From: Microbacterium sp. Root61
GTDB lineage: Bacteria > Actinomycetota > Actinomycetes > Actinomycetales > Microbacteriaceae
Direction of reading: 5' to 3'
Assembly: GCF_001427525.1 (NCBI RefSeq)
Contig: NZ_LMGU01000002.1
Coordinates: 29,777 to 83,766 of the forward strand
DNA length: 53,990 nucleotides
Position numbers and translations under genes: made by a program. The notes under the pieces were generated by a model that ran no database searches, was not told where the DNA came from, and was given only the letters and a program-made list of their open reading frames with translations. Numbering within the stretch: position 1 is the stretch's first letter; each line of letters starts with the position of its first letter. Positions 35,048 to 43,636 of this stretch are shown here, in pieces.

Positions 35048-35695
35048 CTAGGCGCCCACGAGCTCGGAGCGCTCGCGCGCACGGGTGGCCGTGGCATCCG
35101 TCGCCCCGAATGAGGCCATGCCGTCGATCCAACGTGTGCGATCGGCATCCGTACGGTGTCGCACTTCGGCCAGGCGGGTGACACCGCGTACCCGGATGCC
35201 GCAGTACTGCAGCGTCGCGGATCTCAGCGAGCGGATGGCGGCGTCGCGGTAGGTCCACGCGTTCCAGATGCCGGGCGAGTCCATTGTCATGACGATGCGA
35301 GCGGTGCGGCCCGTGAGCAGCTTGTCCCACAGGCTCCCGCGCTCCCGATAACGGAACGCGAAGCCCGACACGAACACGCGGTCGATCCAGGCCTTGAGCA
35401 CAGCGGGGTACGACCCCCACCACTGCGGGAAGAAGAACGCAAGGTGGTCGGCCCACGCCACGTCGTCGATGTAGGCGGCGACGTCATCGGCGAGCGGCAT
35501 GTCGGCGTCAGTGCGCGGCATCCGCAGCTCGTCGCGAAGGGACGGATGCCGCGGCACGTCGTCACGGGCGAGGTCGACGACCCGCACCTCCGCACCGCCG
35601 GCCCGCGCCGCGTCGGCGTAGGAGTGGGCGAGCGCGTGGTTCAGGCTGCCGGCGAGTGGCGTGCCGATCACGACGAGGATGCGGGGCGAGGCCAT
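35048..35695 (-). CDS. NAD(P)H-dependent oxidoreductase, flavodoxin-2 fold (quinone-reductase type)
   Basis: 215 residues with the flavodoxin-like pattern ILVVIGTPLAGSLNHALAHSYADAA (FMN-phosphate loop), EVRVVDLARDDVP, ADHLAFFFPQWWGSYPAVLKAWIDRVF, and FRYRERGSLWDKLLTGRTARIV. Close in style to YwrO/MdaB proteins that reduce quinones by two electrons. Its ATG lies 28 bp inside the end of the MarR gene, so the two are coupled and the regulator probably controls it. Quinone or electrophile detoxification is the likely job (inference). Confidence 0.87.
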   Translation of the reverse strand: MASPRILVVIGTPLAGSLNHALAHSYADAARAGGAEVRVVDLARDDVPRHPSLRDELRMPRTDADMPLADDVAAYIDDVAWADHLAFFFPQWWGSYPAVLKAWIDRVFVSGFAFRYRERGSLWDKLLTGRTARIVMTMDSPGIWNAWTYRDAAIRSLRSATLQYCGIRVRGVTRLAEVRHRTDADRTRWIDGMASFGATDATATRARERSELVGA

Positions 35696-36165
35696 GGTGT
35701 CGTCTCCTTCGTTCGGGCGATTCGGGTCGCAGACTTCTCCATCACGAGCGCCGTCAGCGCCACGAGCTGGCGGTTGAGGCGCGGGACGTCGATCGGATCG
35801 GTGTCCAGGGCAGGGTCGGCGAGCATCGCGGTGAACTCCGCTTCGAGGGCGGTGCCGGCCGTGCGGACCAGATCCGTGCCCTTCGGGGTGAGGGTGAGCA
35901 GGATGCTGCGCCCGCCCCCGGCCGGGGAGGTCGCGACGATCCACCCCTCGTCCACGAGGGCGGGCACGCGTTTGCTCACTGCCGCCTTCGTGACGCCGAG
36001 GCAGCGCGCGAGCGTGGTCATGTCGGCGGGCTCGACGTCGGAGAGCACGGCGAGGAACTGAAAGTGATTGAAGCTCACGCCGTAGTGCTGGCGCAGCACA
36101 TCGTCGGCGTACGCGTCCAGTTCGGCGATGAGCTCGTGGAGCGTGAAGGTGATGCGTTCGGACAC
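35668..36165 (-). CDS. MarR-family transcriptional regulator
   Basis: 165 residues with the MarR winged helix: FLAVLSDVEPADMTTLARCLGVTKAAVSKRVPALVDEGWI (about 39-78), wing VATSPAGGGRSILLTLTPKG, then the C-terminal dimer helices. Its promoter carries two identical-core palindromes (36172-36211), and the downstream overlapping gene is an oxidoreductase, the standard layout of a self-repressing MarR that responds to an electrophile or phenolic compound. Confidence 0.92.
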   Translation of the reverse strand: MSERITFTLHELIAELDAYADDVLRQHYGVSFNHFQFLAVLSDVEPADMTTLARCLGVTKAAVSKRVPALVDEGWIVATSPAGGGRSILLTLTPKGTDLVRTAGTALEAEFTAMLADPALDTDPIDVPRLNRQLVALTALVMEKSATRIARTKETTPWPRPASSS

Positions 36166-36171
36166 GGCTCA

Positions 36172-36211
36172 AGTCAACCAGTTGACTCGCCCTGAGTCAA
36201 CCAGTTGACTC
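36172..36211. promoter_or_regulatory. Two palindromic MarR operators
   Basis: AGTCAACCAGTTGACT (36172-36187) and GAGTCAACCAGTTGACTC (36194-36211) share the core GTCAAC-CA-GTTGAC, with perfect arms of 7 and 8 bases. Their centres are 23 bp apart, about two helical turns, immediately upstream of the MarR start. They are almost certainly its operators. Confidence 0.85.
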
Positions 36212-36234
36212 GTTCTGGTCCCGGGGTGGGCGGG

Positions 36235-36795
36235 TCAGCTCTTGCCGAGCTCGTCCAGCATGCGGCGCTGCTCGTCGGTGAGTCCGTCGTTCAGCTCGCG
36301 CTGCGCGGCCTGCGTCTCGGGCGTCGGCACCGCCGGCGCCGTGGGGATGGCAGTGGTGGCCGGAGCGACCCCGCCGGTCGCCTTGTCGTACAGGGCACCC
36401 GCGCGGGCCTCGACCTTGTCGTCGATCGCGTCGTAGATGATCCACGCGATCAGCAGCATGAACGGCGGGATGACGAAGCCCCAGAACCAGCCGTTGACGT
36501 GCACGCCGGACAGCAGCACGGTCAGCACCCACACGATGTAGGCGACCAGCAGCACGAGCGCGAACTGCACGACCTTCTCGCCGGCCTTGGTGCGCTGGTG
36601 CGCGGACTTGGCCGCCATACCGCCGAACCAGCTCGTGATCAGCGGTTTGATCCACAGCGTCGCCGCGGTCAGCAGGATGCCCGCCCAGATCGCCGACCAC
36701 CCCACGCTCACCGATGGCAGCAGCCAGCCGATGAGCAGCAGTACGAGGATGTCGAACAGAAGGAGCGACACGAACCGGATGACCCACTTGCGCAT
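36235..36795 (-). CDS. Hypothetical membrane protein
   Basis: 186 residues from the ATG at 36795 (MRKWVIRFVSLLLFDI); an upstream ATG at 36840 would add 15 residues without a better ribosome binding site. About four membrane helices (WVIRFVSLLLFDILVLLLIGWL, VGWSAIWAGILLTAATLW, VVQFALVLLVAYIVWVLTVLL, FWGFVIPPFMLLIAWIIYDAI), then a cytoplasmic tail rich in Ala/Pro/Thr ending in LNDGLTDEQRRMLDELGKS, a helix-turn pattern. Family not recognised. Confidence 0.75.
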   Translation of the reverse strand: MRKWVIRFVSLLLFDILVLLLIGWLLPSVSVGWSAIWAGILLTAATLWIKPLITSWFGGMAAKSAHQRTKAGEKVVQFALVLLVAYIVWVLTVLLSGVHVNGWFWGFVIPPFMLLIAWIIYDAIDDKVEARAGALYDKATGGVAPATTAIPTAPAVPTPETQAAQRELNDGLTDEQRRMLDELGKS

Positions 36796-36867
36796 GATGC
36801 CTACAGTGGCATGCCGGAGCGCGGCGGTGCAACGCGGCATCCGCTCGACGGCGCGCGCGGCGGCGGA

Positions 36868-37668
36868 TCAGTAGCTCGCGCGTCCCGAGGCCTCGCCCGT
36901 GCTCCAGCGCGCCGCGAGGGCTTCGGACCCGCGTGCCAGCAGAGCGACGTCCGCACCGACGAGGATGAAGGATGCCCCGGCGTCGAGGTAGGACTGCGCC
37001 ACCTGCGGATCGAACGCGTTCACGCCGACCGGCTTGCCCGCGGCGCGTACGGCCTCGAACGCACGGTGCACGGCGGCCACGACATCCGGGTGCGACTGCT
37101 GCCCCAGCACACCCATCGACGCGGCGAGGTCGGACGGTCCGACGAAGACTCCATCCACGCCGTCGACGGCGGCGATCTCGGCCGCGGCATCCACGCCTTC
37201 GATCGTCTCGATCTGCACGAACAGCGAGACGTGCCGATCCGCGTCGGCGAGGTAGCCGTCCACACGGTTCCAGCGCGCCGAGCGGGCCAGCGCCGAGCCG
37301 ACGCCGCGTCGTCCGCGCGGGGGGTAGCGCACGGCCTCCACGACGGCACTGGCCTCCTCGGCGGACGAGATCATCGGCACGAGGATGTTCTGCGCGCCCA
37401 GGTCGAGCACCTGCTTGAGCGTGACGACATCGCCGATCGGCACGCGCACGAGCGGGGTCGTCGGGGAGCCCCCGACCGCCTGCAGCTGCGCGAGCGTGGA
37501 CTCCAGCCCGTTGGGGGAGTGCTCCATGTCGATCAGCAGCCAGTCCATGCCGGCGCCCGCGCAGATCTCGGCGACCAGCGCGCTGCCCGAGCAGACCCAG
37601 ATGCCCGCGAGGGGACGGGATGCCTCGGCCAGGCGCTCGCGGAATGTGGGGGCGAGCTGAAATGACAT
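36868..37668 (-). CDS. hpaI: 4-hydroxy-2-oxoheptane-1,7-dioate aldolase (HpcH/HpaI)
   Basis: Last step of homoprotocatechuate breakdown: retro-aldol cleavage to pyruvate and succinic semialdehyde. 266 residues, class II metal-dependent aldolase. Motifs: GIWVCSGSALVAEICAGAGMDWLLIDMEH, VRVPIGD, DLGAQNILVPMISSAEEA, FVQIETIEGVDAA (metal Glu), GVDGVFVGPSDLAASMG (metal Asp). AGGAGG lies just before the ATG. Distal gene of the hpa operon, 44 bp after hpaH. Confidence 0.93.
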   Translation of the reverse strand: MSFQLAPTFRERLAEASRPLAGIWVCSGSALVAEICAGAGMDWLLIDMEHSPNGLESTLAQLQAVGGSPTTPLVRVPIGDVVTLKQVLDLGAQNILVPMISSAEEASAVVEAVRYPPRGRRGVGSALARSARWNRVDGYLADADRHVSLFVQIETIEGVDAAAEIAAVDGVDGVFVGPSDLAASMGVLGQQSHPDVVAAVHRAFEAVRAAGKPVGVNAFDPQVAQSYLDAGASFILVGADVALLARGSEALAARWSTGEASGRASY

Positions 37669-37712
37669 GGGTCCTCCTGTTGAGAACGTAGCGGCTTGCG
37701 GTGATCCGTGCG

Positions 37713-38498
37713 TCAGACGAAACGGCAGGTGATGGTGCCCATCGGTCCGAAATCGCACAGCACGTCGTCGCCACGCTCGACCCACATGGGGCGCGTGAAC
37801 GATCCGGCCAGGATGATCTCGCCGGCCTCGAGGCGGTCGCCGTGCTGGGCGAACTTGTTCGCGAGCCAGGCGACGCCGGTCGCGGGGTGGTCCAGCACGC
37901 CGGCGGCGACGCCGGTCTCGGTGATCTCGCCGTTGCGGTAGAGCAGCGCAGGCACCCAGCGCAGGTCGATCTCGTCCGGACGCTTGTGCGTGTCGCCGAG
38001 CACCATTCCTCCGTAGGCCGCGTTGTCCGAGATCGTGTCGACGATGGTGCGTCCCTCGAGCTCGATGTGCGAGTTGAGCACCTCGAGCGCGGGCACGGCG
38101 TAGTCGATCGCGCGCAGGGCGTCTTCGAGCGTGCAGTCGGGTCCTTCGAGCGGCGCTTTCAGGACGAACGCGAGCTCGACCTCGATGCGGACATTGGAGA
38201 ACAGGTCGACCGGGATCTCCGCGCCGCTCTCGTAGACGGTGTCGTCGAACATCACGCCGTAGTCCGGTTCGGTGATGCCGGTCGCAGCCTGCATGGCCTT
38301 CGAGGTGAGCCCGATCTTGCGCCCCACGAGGCGACGCCCGGCGGCGATGTTCTTGTCGCGCCACACACCCTGGATCGCATACGAATCCTCGATCGTCGCG
38401 TCCGGGTAGCGGGCGGTGATGCGGGGGATCACGCTGTGGGTGCGGTCGGCCTCGGCCAGTTCGTCCGCGATCGTCGCGATCACATCGGGGTGCAGCAT
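37713..38498 (-). CDS. hpaH: 2-oxo-hept-4-ene-1,7-dioate hydratase
   Basis: Adds water to 2-oxo-hept-4-ene-1,7-dioate to make the HpaI substrate. 261 residues in the FAH/MhpD hydratase family: [69 protein letters not shown] (metal-site acids), [43 protein letters not shown]. The ATG at 38498 has GGAGAAACGG upstream. Between hpaD and hpaI in the operon. Confidence 0.93.
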   Translation of the reverse strand: MLHPDVIATIADELAEADRTHSVIPRITARYPDATIEDSYAIQGVWRDKNIAAGRRLVGRKIGLTSKAMQAATGITEPDYGVMFDDTVYESGAEIPVDLFSNVRIEVELAFVLKAPLEGPDCTLEDALRAIDYAVPALEVLNSHIELEGRTIVDTISDNAAYGGMVLGDTHKRPDEIDLRWVPALLYRNGEITETGVAAGVLDHPATGVAWLANKFAQHGDRLEAGEIILAGSFTRPMWVERGDDVLCDFGPMGTITCRFV

Positions 38499-38533
38499 CC
38501 GTTTCTCCTTCTGACGCGGTGGATACGACGGGG

Positions 38534-39694
38534 TCAGAGCTGGTGGCCGAGCTTGTATTCGCCCTGCTTGTACTCGGGCATCGAGTCCTCGCCCGGACGG
38601 GTGTACGAGAAGCCGTCGGCGCCGATCGTGACGGCCATCTCGGACGAGTCCGTGCGGGCGACGACCGGCTGCGGGTTGCCGTCCAGGTCCAGGACGAGGG
38701 ATGCCTCGGTGTACCAGGACGGGACGACAGGGTTGCCCCACCAGTCGCGGCGCTGGTTGTCGTGCACGTCCCACGTGACGACCGGGTTGTCCGGATCCCC
38801 GGTGTAGTAGTCCTGCGTGTAGATCTCGACGCGGTGGCCGTCCGGGTCCCGCAGGTACAGGTAGAAGGCGTTCGACACGCCGTGGCGGCCGGGGCCCCGC
38901 TCGATCGCGTCGGAGCGGCGCAGCGCGCCGAGCTTGTCGCAGATCGCGAGGATGTTGTGCTTCTCGTGCGTGGCGAAGCACACGTGGTGCATCCGAGGCC
39001 CGTCGCCACCGGTCATCGCCGTGTCGTGCACCGTGGGCTTGCGGCGCATCCAGGCGGCGTACACGGTGCCCTCCTGGTCCTGGATGTCCTCGGTGACGCG
39101 GAAGCCGAGATCCTGCATGAACTTCACGGCACGTGGCACGTCAGGGGTCACCTGGTTGAAGTGGTCGAGGCGCACGAGCTCGCCCGGGACGTGCAGGTCG
39201 TAGCGCCACGACATCCGCTCGACGTGGTCCGCCTGATAGAAGAACTCGTAGGGGAACCCGAGCGGGTCCACCACGCGCACCGAATCGCCGATGCCCTTGA
39301 CGAACCCGTTCTCGTTGCGGCGGACCTCGCAGCCCAGCTCGGTGTAGAACTCGACGGCGCGGTCCAGGTCCTCGGGAGATCGCACCCGGTACGAGAAGGC
39401 CGCGACCGCCGCGATCGGGCCCTTGCGCAGCACGAGGTTGTGGTGGATGAACTCCTCGGTGGAACGGAGGTAGATCGCCTCGTCGTCCTCTTCCGTCACA
39501 TACAGGCCGAGGATGTCGACATAGAACTGGCGGGACACGGCGAGGTCGGTGACGACGATCTCCATGTACGCGCAGCGCAGGATGTCGGGCGGAGTGCTGG
39601 CCGGGGTGGCCACCGGATTGTCGGGGTGGATGGGGGCCTCCTGGCTCACGTAGTAGCCGGAGGAGGTGAGGGTCATTTCGTCACGGTGAGTCAT
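38534..39694 (-). CDS. hpaD: 3,4-dihydroxyphenylacetate 2,3-dioxygenase
   Basis: Extradiol ring cleavage of homoprotocatechuate. 386 residues in the VOC (vicinal oxygen chelate) type I family, like the Brevibacterium and Arthrobacter enzymes and unlike the E. coli LigB-type HpaD. Metal ligands are seen as His178 (RLDHFNQ), a His of MHHVCF (236/237) and Glu290 (GHRVEIYTQDYYTGDPDNP). The short N-terminal VOC half starts LRCAYMEIVVTDLAVSRQFY. AAGGA precedes the ATG. Fe or Mn cannot be told apart by sequence. Confidence 0.95.
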   Translation of the reverse strand: MTHRDEMTLTSSGYYVSQEAPIHPDNPVATPASTPPDILRCAYMEIVVTDLAVSRQFYVDILGLYVTEEDDEAIYLRSTEEFIHHNLVLRKGPIAAVAAFSYRVRSPEDLDRAVEFYTELGCEVRRNENGFVKGIGDSVRVVDPLGFPYEFFYQADHVERMSWRYDLHVPGELVRLDHFNQVTPDVPRAVKFMQDLGFRVTEDIQDQEGTVYAAWMRRKPTVHDTAMTGGDGPRMHHVCFATHEKHNILAICDKLGALRRSDAIERGPGRHGVSNAFYLYLRDPDGHRVEIYTQDYYTGDPDNPVVTWDVHDNQRRDWWGNPVVPSWYTEASLVLDLDGNPQPVVARTDSSEMAVTIGADGFSYTRPGEDSMPEYKQGEYKLGHQL

Positions 39695-39736
39695 GTCGCG
39701 TCCTTGCGGGTGGTGGATTCGGGGCGGATGCCGCGC

Positions 39737-41245
39737 TCAGGCCTTGCCGAAGGTGGGGTTGTGCGCGCCGCCGAGGGTGATGTGCACGGCCTGCTGATCG
39801 GTGTAGAAGTCGATCGAGCGGTAGCCGCCCTCGTGGCCGAGACCCGAGGCCTTGACCCCGCCGAACGGGGTGCGCAGGTCACGCACGTTGTTCGAGTTCA
39901 GCCACACCATGCCGGCCTCGATCGACTGCGCGAAGTTGTGCGCGCGCTTCAGGTCGTTGGTCCAGACGTAGGCGGCGAGGCCGTACCTGACGCCGTTGGC
40001 GAGGGCGAGCGCCTCTTCGTCGGTGTCGAACGGGGTGATCGCCACGACGGGGCCGAAGATCTCCTCCTGGAAGATCCGGGCATCCGGGGCGACGTCGGCG
40101 AATACCGTCGGAGCGACGAAGTTGCCGGTCTCGAAGCCCTCCGGACGGCCGCCGCCGGCCACCAGGCGACCTTCGGTCTTGCCGATCTCGACGTAGCTCA
40201 TCACCTTGGCGAAGTGCTCGGGGTGCACCAGCGCGCCGACCTCGGTGGCCGGATCGTGCGGGTAGCCGACGACGACGCGCGAGGCCTGGGCGGCGTAGCG
40301 TTCCACGAACTCGTCGTAGATCTCGCGCTGCACGAGGATGCGGCTGCCCGCGGTGCAGCGCTCGCCGTTGAGGGAGAACACGCCGAAGATGGTCGCGTCG
40401 ATCGCGGCCTCGAGGTCGGCGTCGGCGAAGACGACGGCGGGCGACTTGCCGCCGAGCTCCATCGAGAGGCCCTTCAGGAACGGCGCGGCGTTGCCGAAGA
40501 TCAGCTGACCGGTCGAGCTCTCACCCGTGAAGGAGATGAGCGGGACATCGGGATGCTTCACCAGCGCGTCGCCGGCATCCTCGCCCAGCCCGTTGACGAG
40601 GTTGAAGACGCCCTTCGGCAGCCCGGCCTCCTCGAAGATCCCGGCCCACAGCGAGGCCGAGAGGGGCGTGAATTCGGCGGGCTTGAGCACGACGGTGTTG
40701 CCGGTGGCCAGGGCGGGGCCGAGCTTCCACGACTCGAGCATGAACGGCGTGTTCCACGGCGTGATGAGCCCGGCGACACCGATCGGCTTGCGGTTGACAT
40801 AGTTCATCTGCCGGCCGGGCACCTTGTAGGCATCATCGGCCTGCGCGACGATCAGGTCGGCGAAGAAGCGGAAGTTCTCTGCGGCGCGACGGGCCTGACC
40901 GAGCGCCTGGGTGATCGGCAGACCGGAGTCGAAGGACTCCAGCTCAGCGAGCCGGGCATCGCGGGACTCCACGATGTCGGCGATGCGGTGCAGCACGCGC
41001 GAGCGCTCCCGCGGCAGCATCCGCGGCCAGGGGCCGTCTGTGAAGGCGCGGCGCGCGGCGGCGACGGCCCGGTCGATGTCGGCCTTCTTGCCGGCGGCGG
41101 CCTGCACGTAGGTCTGGTTCGACACCGGGTCGAGCACGTCGAACGTGTCGCCGTCGAGCGAGTCGACGAACTCGCCGTCGATGTAGTGCTGGATGCGGGT
41201 GGGCAGGTCGGCCGGGATGTGCGGGGCCGTGGCGGTCTCTGTCAT
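39737..41245 (-). CDS. hpaE: 5-carboxymethyl-2-hydroxymuconate semialdehyde dehydrogenase
   Basis: Oxidises the ring-cleavage semialdehyde to 5-carboxymethyl-2-hydroxymuconate with NAD. 502 residues, aldehyde dehydrogenase superfamily: GVAGLITPWNTPFMLESWKLGPALATGNTVVLKPAE, ISFTGESSTGQLI, the catalytic Glu in SMELGGKSPAVVF and the catalytic Cys in SLNGERCTAGSR. The HpaE assignment rests on position between the GntR regulator and hpaD, together with good general similarity. The start has GGAG six bases upstream. Confidence 0.92.
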   Translation of the reverse strand: MTETATAPHIPADLPTRIQHYIDGEFVDSLDGDTFDVLDPVSNQTYVQAAAGKKADIDRAVAAARRAFTDGPWPRMLPRERSRVLHRIADIVESRDARLAELESFDSGLPITQALGQARRAAENFRFFADLIVAQADDAYKVPGRQMNYVNRKPIGVAGLITPWNTPFMLESWKLGPALATGNTVVLKPAEFTPLSASLWAGIFEEAGLPKGVFNLVNGLGEDAGDALVKHPDVPLISFTGESSTGQLIFGNAAPFLKGLSMELGGKSPAVVFADADLEAAIDATIFGVFSLNGERCTAGSRILVQREIYDEFVERYAAQASRVVVGYPHDPATEVGALVHPEHFAKVMSYVEIGKTEGRLVAGGGRPEGFETGNFVAPTVFADVAPDARIFQEEIFGPVVAITPFDTDEEALALANGVRYGLAAYVWTNDLKRAHNFAQSIEAGMVWLNSNNVRDLRTPFGGVKASGLGHEGGYRSIDFYTDQQAVHITLGGAHNPTFGKA

Positions 41246-41256
41246 GGGATCTCCAG

Positions 41257-41964
41257 TCAGTGCGAGGGGGAATCGGGATGCAGCAGCGCAGCGCGCGACT
41301 GACGGGAAGCCGTGAACGCGTCCATCGTGCGCCAGCGGTGGTTGCGAGCGGCCAGCTCGATCTCGAGCGGGTCGGCGTTCTCACGGATGAGGGTGAGGAT
41401 CTCGGCGTGCTCCTCCACGGAGTGGTGTGCACGACCGGGTACGAAGGCGAACGTGGAGTCGCGCAGTCCGGAGAGCCGCGACCAGCCGCGGTAGACCATG
41501 TCGCGCAGCTGCGGGTTGGGGCACGGTTCGTACAGCACCGAGTGGAACTGCTGGTTCAGGGTGGTGAAGATGTGCGCGTCGAAGTCGTCGAGCAGTCGCA
41601 GCATCCGGTTGTTGACCTCGGCCGCGCGATCGAGGTCCTCGGGGGTGAGCAGCGGTGCCGACAGCGCGGTCGCAGCCCCTTCGACGATGCCGAGCGTCTG
41701 CATCGTGTCGACGTACTCGCCCTCGTCGACGAGCGACACGCGGGCCCCGACGTTGCGCTCGAAGGTGACGAGGCCCTCGGCTTCGAGCCGGCGGATCGCC
41801 TCGCGGACGGGCACGACGCTCATCTGCAGGCCGTCGGCGATCGGACCGAGGACGAGCCGGAATCCGGGACCGTACTCGTGGCGCGCGATGCGCTCGCGGA
41901 TCCACTCGTAGGCGCGCTCGGACTTGCTGCCCTCATCGGCCGCCTGCAGCACAGCCTCGGTCAC
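41257..41964 (-). CDS. GntR-family (FCD) transcriptional regulator of the hpa genes
   Basis: 235 residues from the GTG at 41964, which overlaps the hpaG stop by four bases and follows AGGAG. The winged HTH at 14-75 reads SERAYEWIRERIARHEYGPGFRL then MSVVPVREAIRRLEAEGLVTFERNVGARV; the C-terminal helical FCD domain has the acidic/His metal-site pattern (FHSVLYEPCPN, HSVEEHAEILTLI, AARNHRWRTMDAF). Encoded inside the operon it should control. The likely operator is the palindrome at 43545-43556. Confidence 0.92.
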   Translation of the reverse strand: MTEAVLQAADEGSKSERAYEWIRERIARHEYGPGFRLVLGPIADGLQMSVVPVREAIRRLEAEGLVTFERNVGARVSLVDEGEYVDTMQTLGIVEGAATALSAPLLTPEDLDRAAEVNNRMLRLLDDFDAHIFTTLNQQFHSVLYEPCPNPQLRDMVYRGWSRLSGLRDSTFAFVPGRAHHSVEEHAEILTLIRENADPLEIELAARNHRWRTMDAFTASRQSRAALLHPDSPSH

Positions 41965-43514
41965 GGGGACTGCTCCTGGTCGAACCGTGCACGCCACGCG
42001 GCGTTCATCGGGAACAGGCCTTCGATGGCGTGGCCGGCCGCGACCTGCTGGGCGATCCAGGCGTCCTCCGCCTCCTGGGCGATGGCCGCGTCCACGACCT
42101 CTTCGGCCAGGGCGGGCGGGATGACGATGACCCCGTCGCTGTCGCCGACGAGGATGTCGCCCGGCTGCACCGTCGTGCCGCCGCATCCGATCGTCACATC
42201 GACGTCCCACGGGACGTGCTTGCGGCCGAGCACGGCGGGGTGCGCGCCCTTCGAGTACACCGGCAGGTCGACTCCGGCGACGGTGTCGTAGTCGCGGACT
42301 CCGCCGTCGGTCACGATGCCTGCGGCTCCGCGGGCGTGCGCGCGGAGCGCCAGGATGTCGCCGAGTGTGCCCGAGCCGGCCTCGCCGCGGGCTTCGATCA
42401 CAATGATCTCGCCCACGCCGACCGCGTCGAACGCGCGCTTCTGCGCGTTCTGACCGCCGCCGTGCGACGCGAACAGGTCTTCGCGGTTCGGGACGAACCG
42501 GAGCGTGCGGGCCGTGCCGACCATCTTGGATTCGGGATGCGTCGGCCGCACGCCGTCGATGGTGACGTTGTTGAGACCGCGCTTGCGCAGCTGGCCGGAG
42601 AGGGCCGCGACCGGCGTCGCCTCGAGCTTGGCGCGGAGCGCGGGGGAGAGTGCGTGCGGCGTTTCGACTGCCTGCGCGCTCTCGACGACAGGGGTGGTGC
42701 CCGACGAGAGCCCGGCGGCCTCGGCGGAGCCCCAGGCCTCGGTGCGCTGCGTGTCGTCGACCGCGGGGAGCGAGCCGAGCGTGGCATCGAACCCGTCGAC
42801 GCCCTGCACGACCGTGGTCGCCAGGCGGCCGGAGGTCGGGCGTCCGGGCGCCGTGGGCGAGTCGACCTCGACCTCGACGACGTCGCCGGGAACCACGACG
42901 GAGGACCCGGCCGGTGTGCCGGTGAGGATCACGTCGCCGGTCTCGAGGGTGAAGTGCTGCGACAGATCCGCGACGAGCTGCGCGAGCGGGAACAGCATCG
43001 CGTCGCTCGTGTCGTCCTGCACCAGCACGCCGTTGACCCACGTGCGCAGGCGCAGGGCCTCGGGATCGAGCGTGCGGGCGTCGATCAGGTGCGGTCCGAT
43101 CGGCGTGAAGCCGTCGCCGCCCTTGGAGCGGACGTTGGAGCCCTTGTCGTTCGCGCGCAGGTCGTACAGGCCGAAGTCGTTCGACGCGGTGACGGAGGCG
43201 ACGTGCGCCCACGCGTCGGCCATACCGACCCGACGTGCCGGGGCGCCGATCACCAGAGCGATCTCGCCCTCGAACGCGAGCAGTTCGGTGCCCGCGGGGC
43301 GCTCTATGGTGCCGCCGGTGGTGGCCACGGAGCTGGACGGCTTGAAGAAGTACGACGGATGCTGCGGGGTGCGCCCGCGCTGCTCCGCCCGTGAGCGGTA
43401 GCTCAGGTGGATGGCGATGATCTTGCCCGGACGCACCGGGAGGGCGCCGTACCGCGCATCGGCGGCGTTCAGCAGGGCGATGGCGGCATCCGCTGGCGTG
43501 TTCTCGGTAGTCAT
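41961..43514 (-). CDS. hpaG: HpaG-type FAH-family isomerase/decarboxylase fused to an RraA-like aldolase/decarboxylase domain
   Basis: 517 residues from the ATG at 43514 (GAGGGAG upstream). Residues about 25-270 are a fumarylacetoacetate-hydrolase fold (KIIAIHLSYRSRAEQRGR, FFKPSSSVATTGG, EGEIALVIGAPARRV, ASNDFGLYDLR, GDVILTGTPAGSSVV), the 5-carboxymethyl-2-oxo-hex-3-ene-1,7-dioate decarboxylase/isomerase part. Residues about 295-500 are RraA-like (HGGGQNAQKRAFDAVGVGEIIVIEARGE, GIVTDGGVRDYDTV, GCGGTTVQPGDILVGDSDGVIVIP) with the Arg-Asp metal pair of class II pyruvate aldolases. Classical E. coli HpaG is two FAH repeats, so here RraA appears to replace one of them. Confidence 0.9.
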   Translation of the reverse strand: MTTENTPADAAIALLNAADARYGALPVRPGKIIAIHLSYRSRAEQRGRTPQHPSYFFKPSSSVATTGGTIERPAGTELLAFEGEIALVIGAPARRVGMADAWAHVASVTASNDFGLYDLRANDKGSNVRSKGGDGFTPIGPHLIDARTLDPEALRLRTWVNGVLVQDDTSDAMLFPLAQLVADLSQHFTLETGDVILTGTPAGSSVVVPGDVVEVEVDSPTAPGRPTSGRLATTVVQGVDGFDATLGSLPAVDDTQRTEAWGSAEAAGLSSGTTPVVESAQAVETPHALSPALRAKLEATPVAALSGQLRKRGLNNVTIDGVRPTHPESKMVGTARTLRFVPNREDLFASHGGGQNAQKRAFDAVGVGEIIVIEARGEAGSGTLGDILALRAHARGAAGIVTDGGVRDYDTVAGVDLPVYSKGAHPAVLGRKHVPWDVDVTIGCGGTTVQPGDILVGDSDGVIVIPPALAEEVVDAAIAQEAEDAWIAQQVAAGHAIEGLFPMNAAWRARFDQEQSP

Positions 43515-43528
43515 GAGCTCCCTCGCTC

Positions 43529-43562
43529 TTGCGTCGTATCTGAAATCGTATATGATCGTCAA
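43529..43562. promoter_or_regulatory. Divergent hpa/MFS promoters with a GntR operator between them
   Basis: ATCGTATATGAT (43545-43556) matches its reverse complement at 10 of 12 positions. Rightward, TTGCGT (43529-43534), 16 bases, TATGAT (43551-43556) form a promoter whose -10 is inside the palindrome. Leftward, TTGACG (minus, 43562-43557), 17 bases and ATACGA (43539-43534) form a promoter with the palindrome in its spacer. One repressor could silence both. Confidence 0.65.
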
Positions 43563-43636
43563 CATTCCGGCAAGCCTCGATCGACGCGGCTTGCCATGAC
43601 AGCGAAGTCAGCATCAGACAGAGGAGTCGCCGCAGG

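Noticed and set aside
38519..41302. A 927-codon plus-strand frame over hpaD and hpaE
   Set aside because: Antisense shadow of two well-supported hpa genes.
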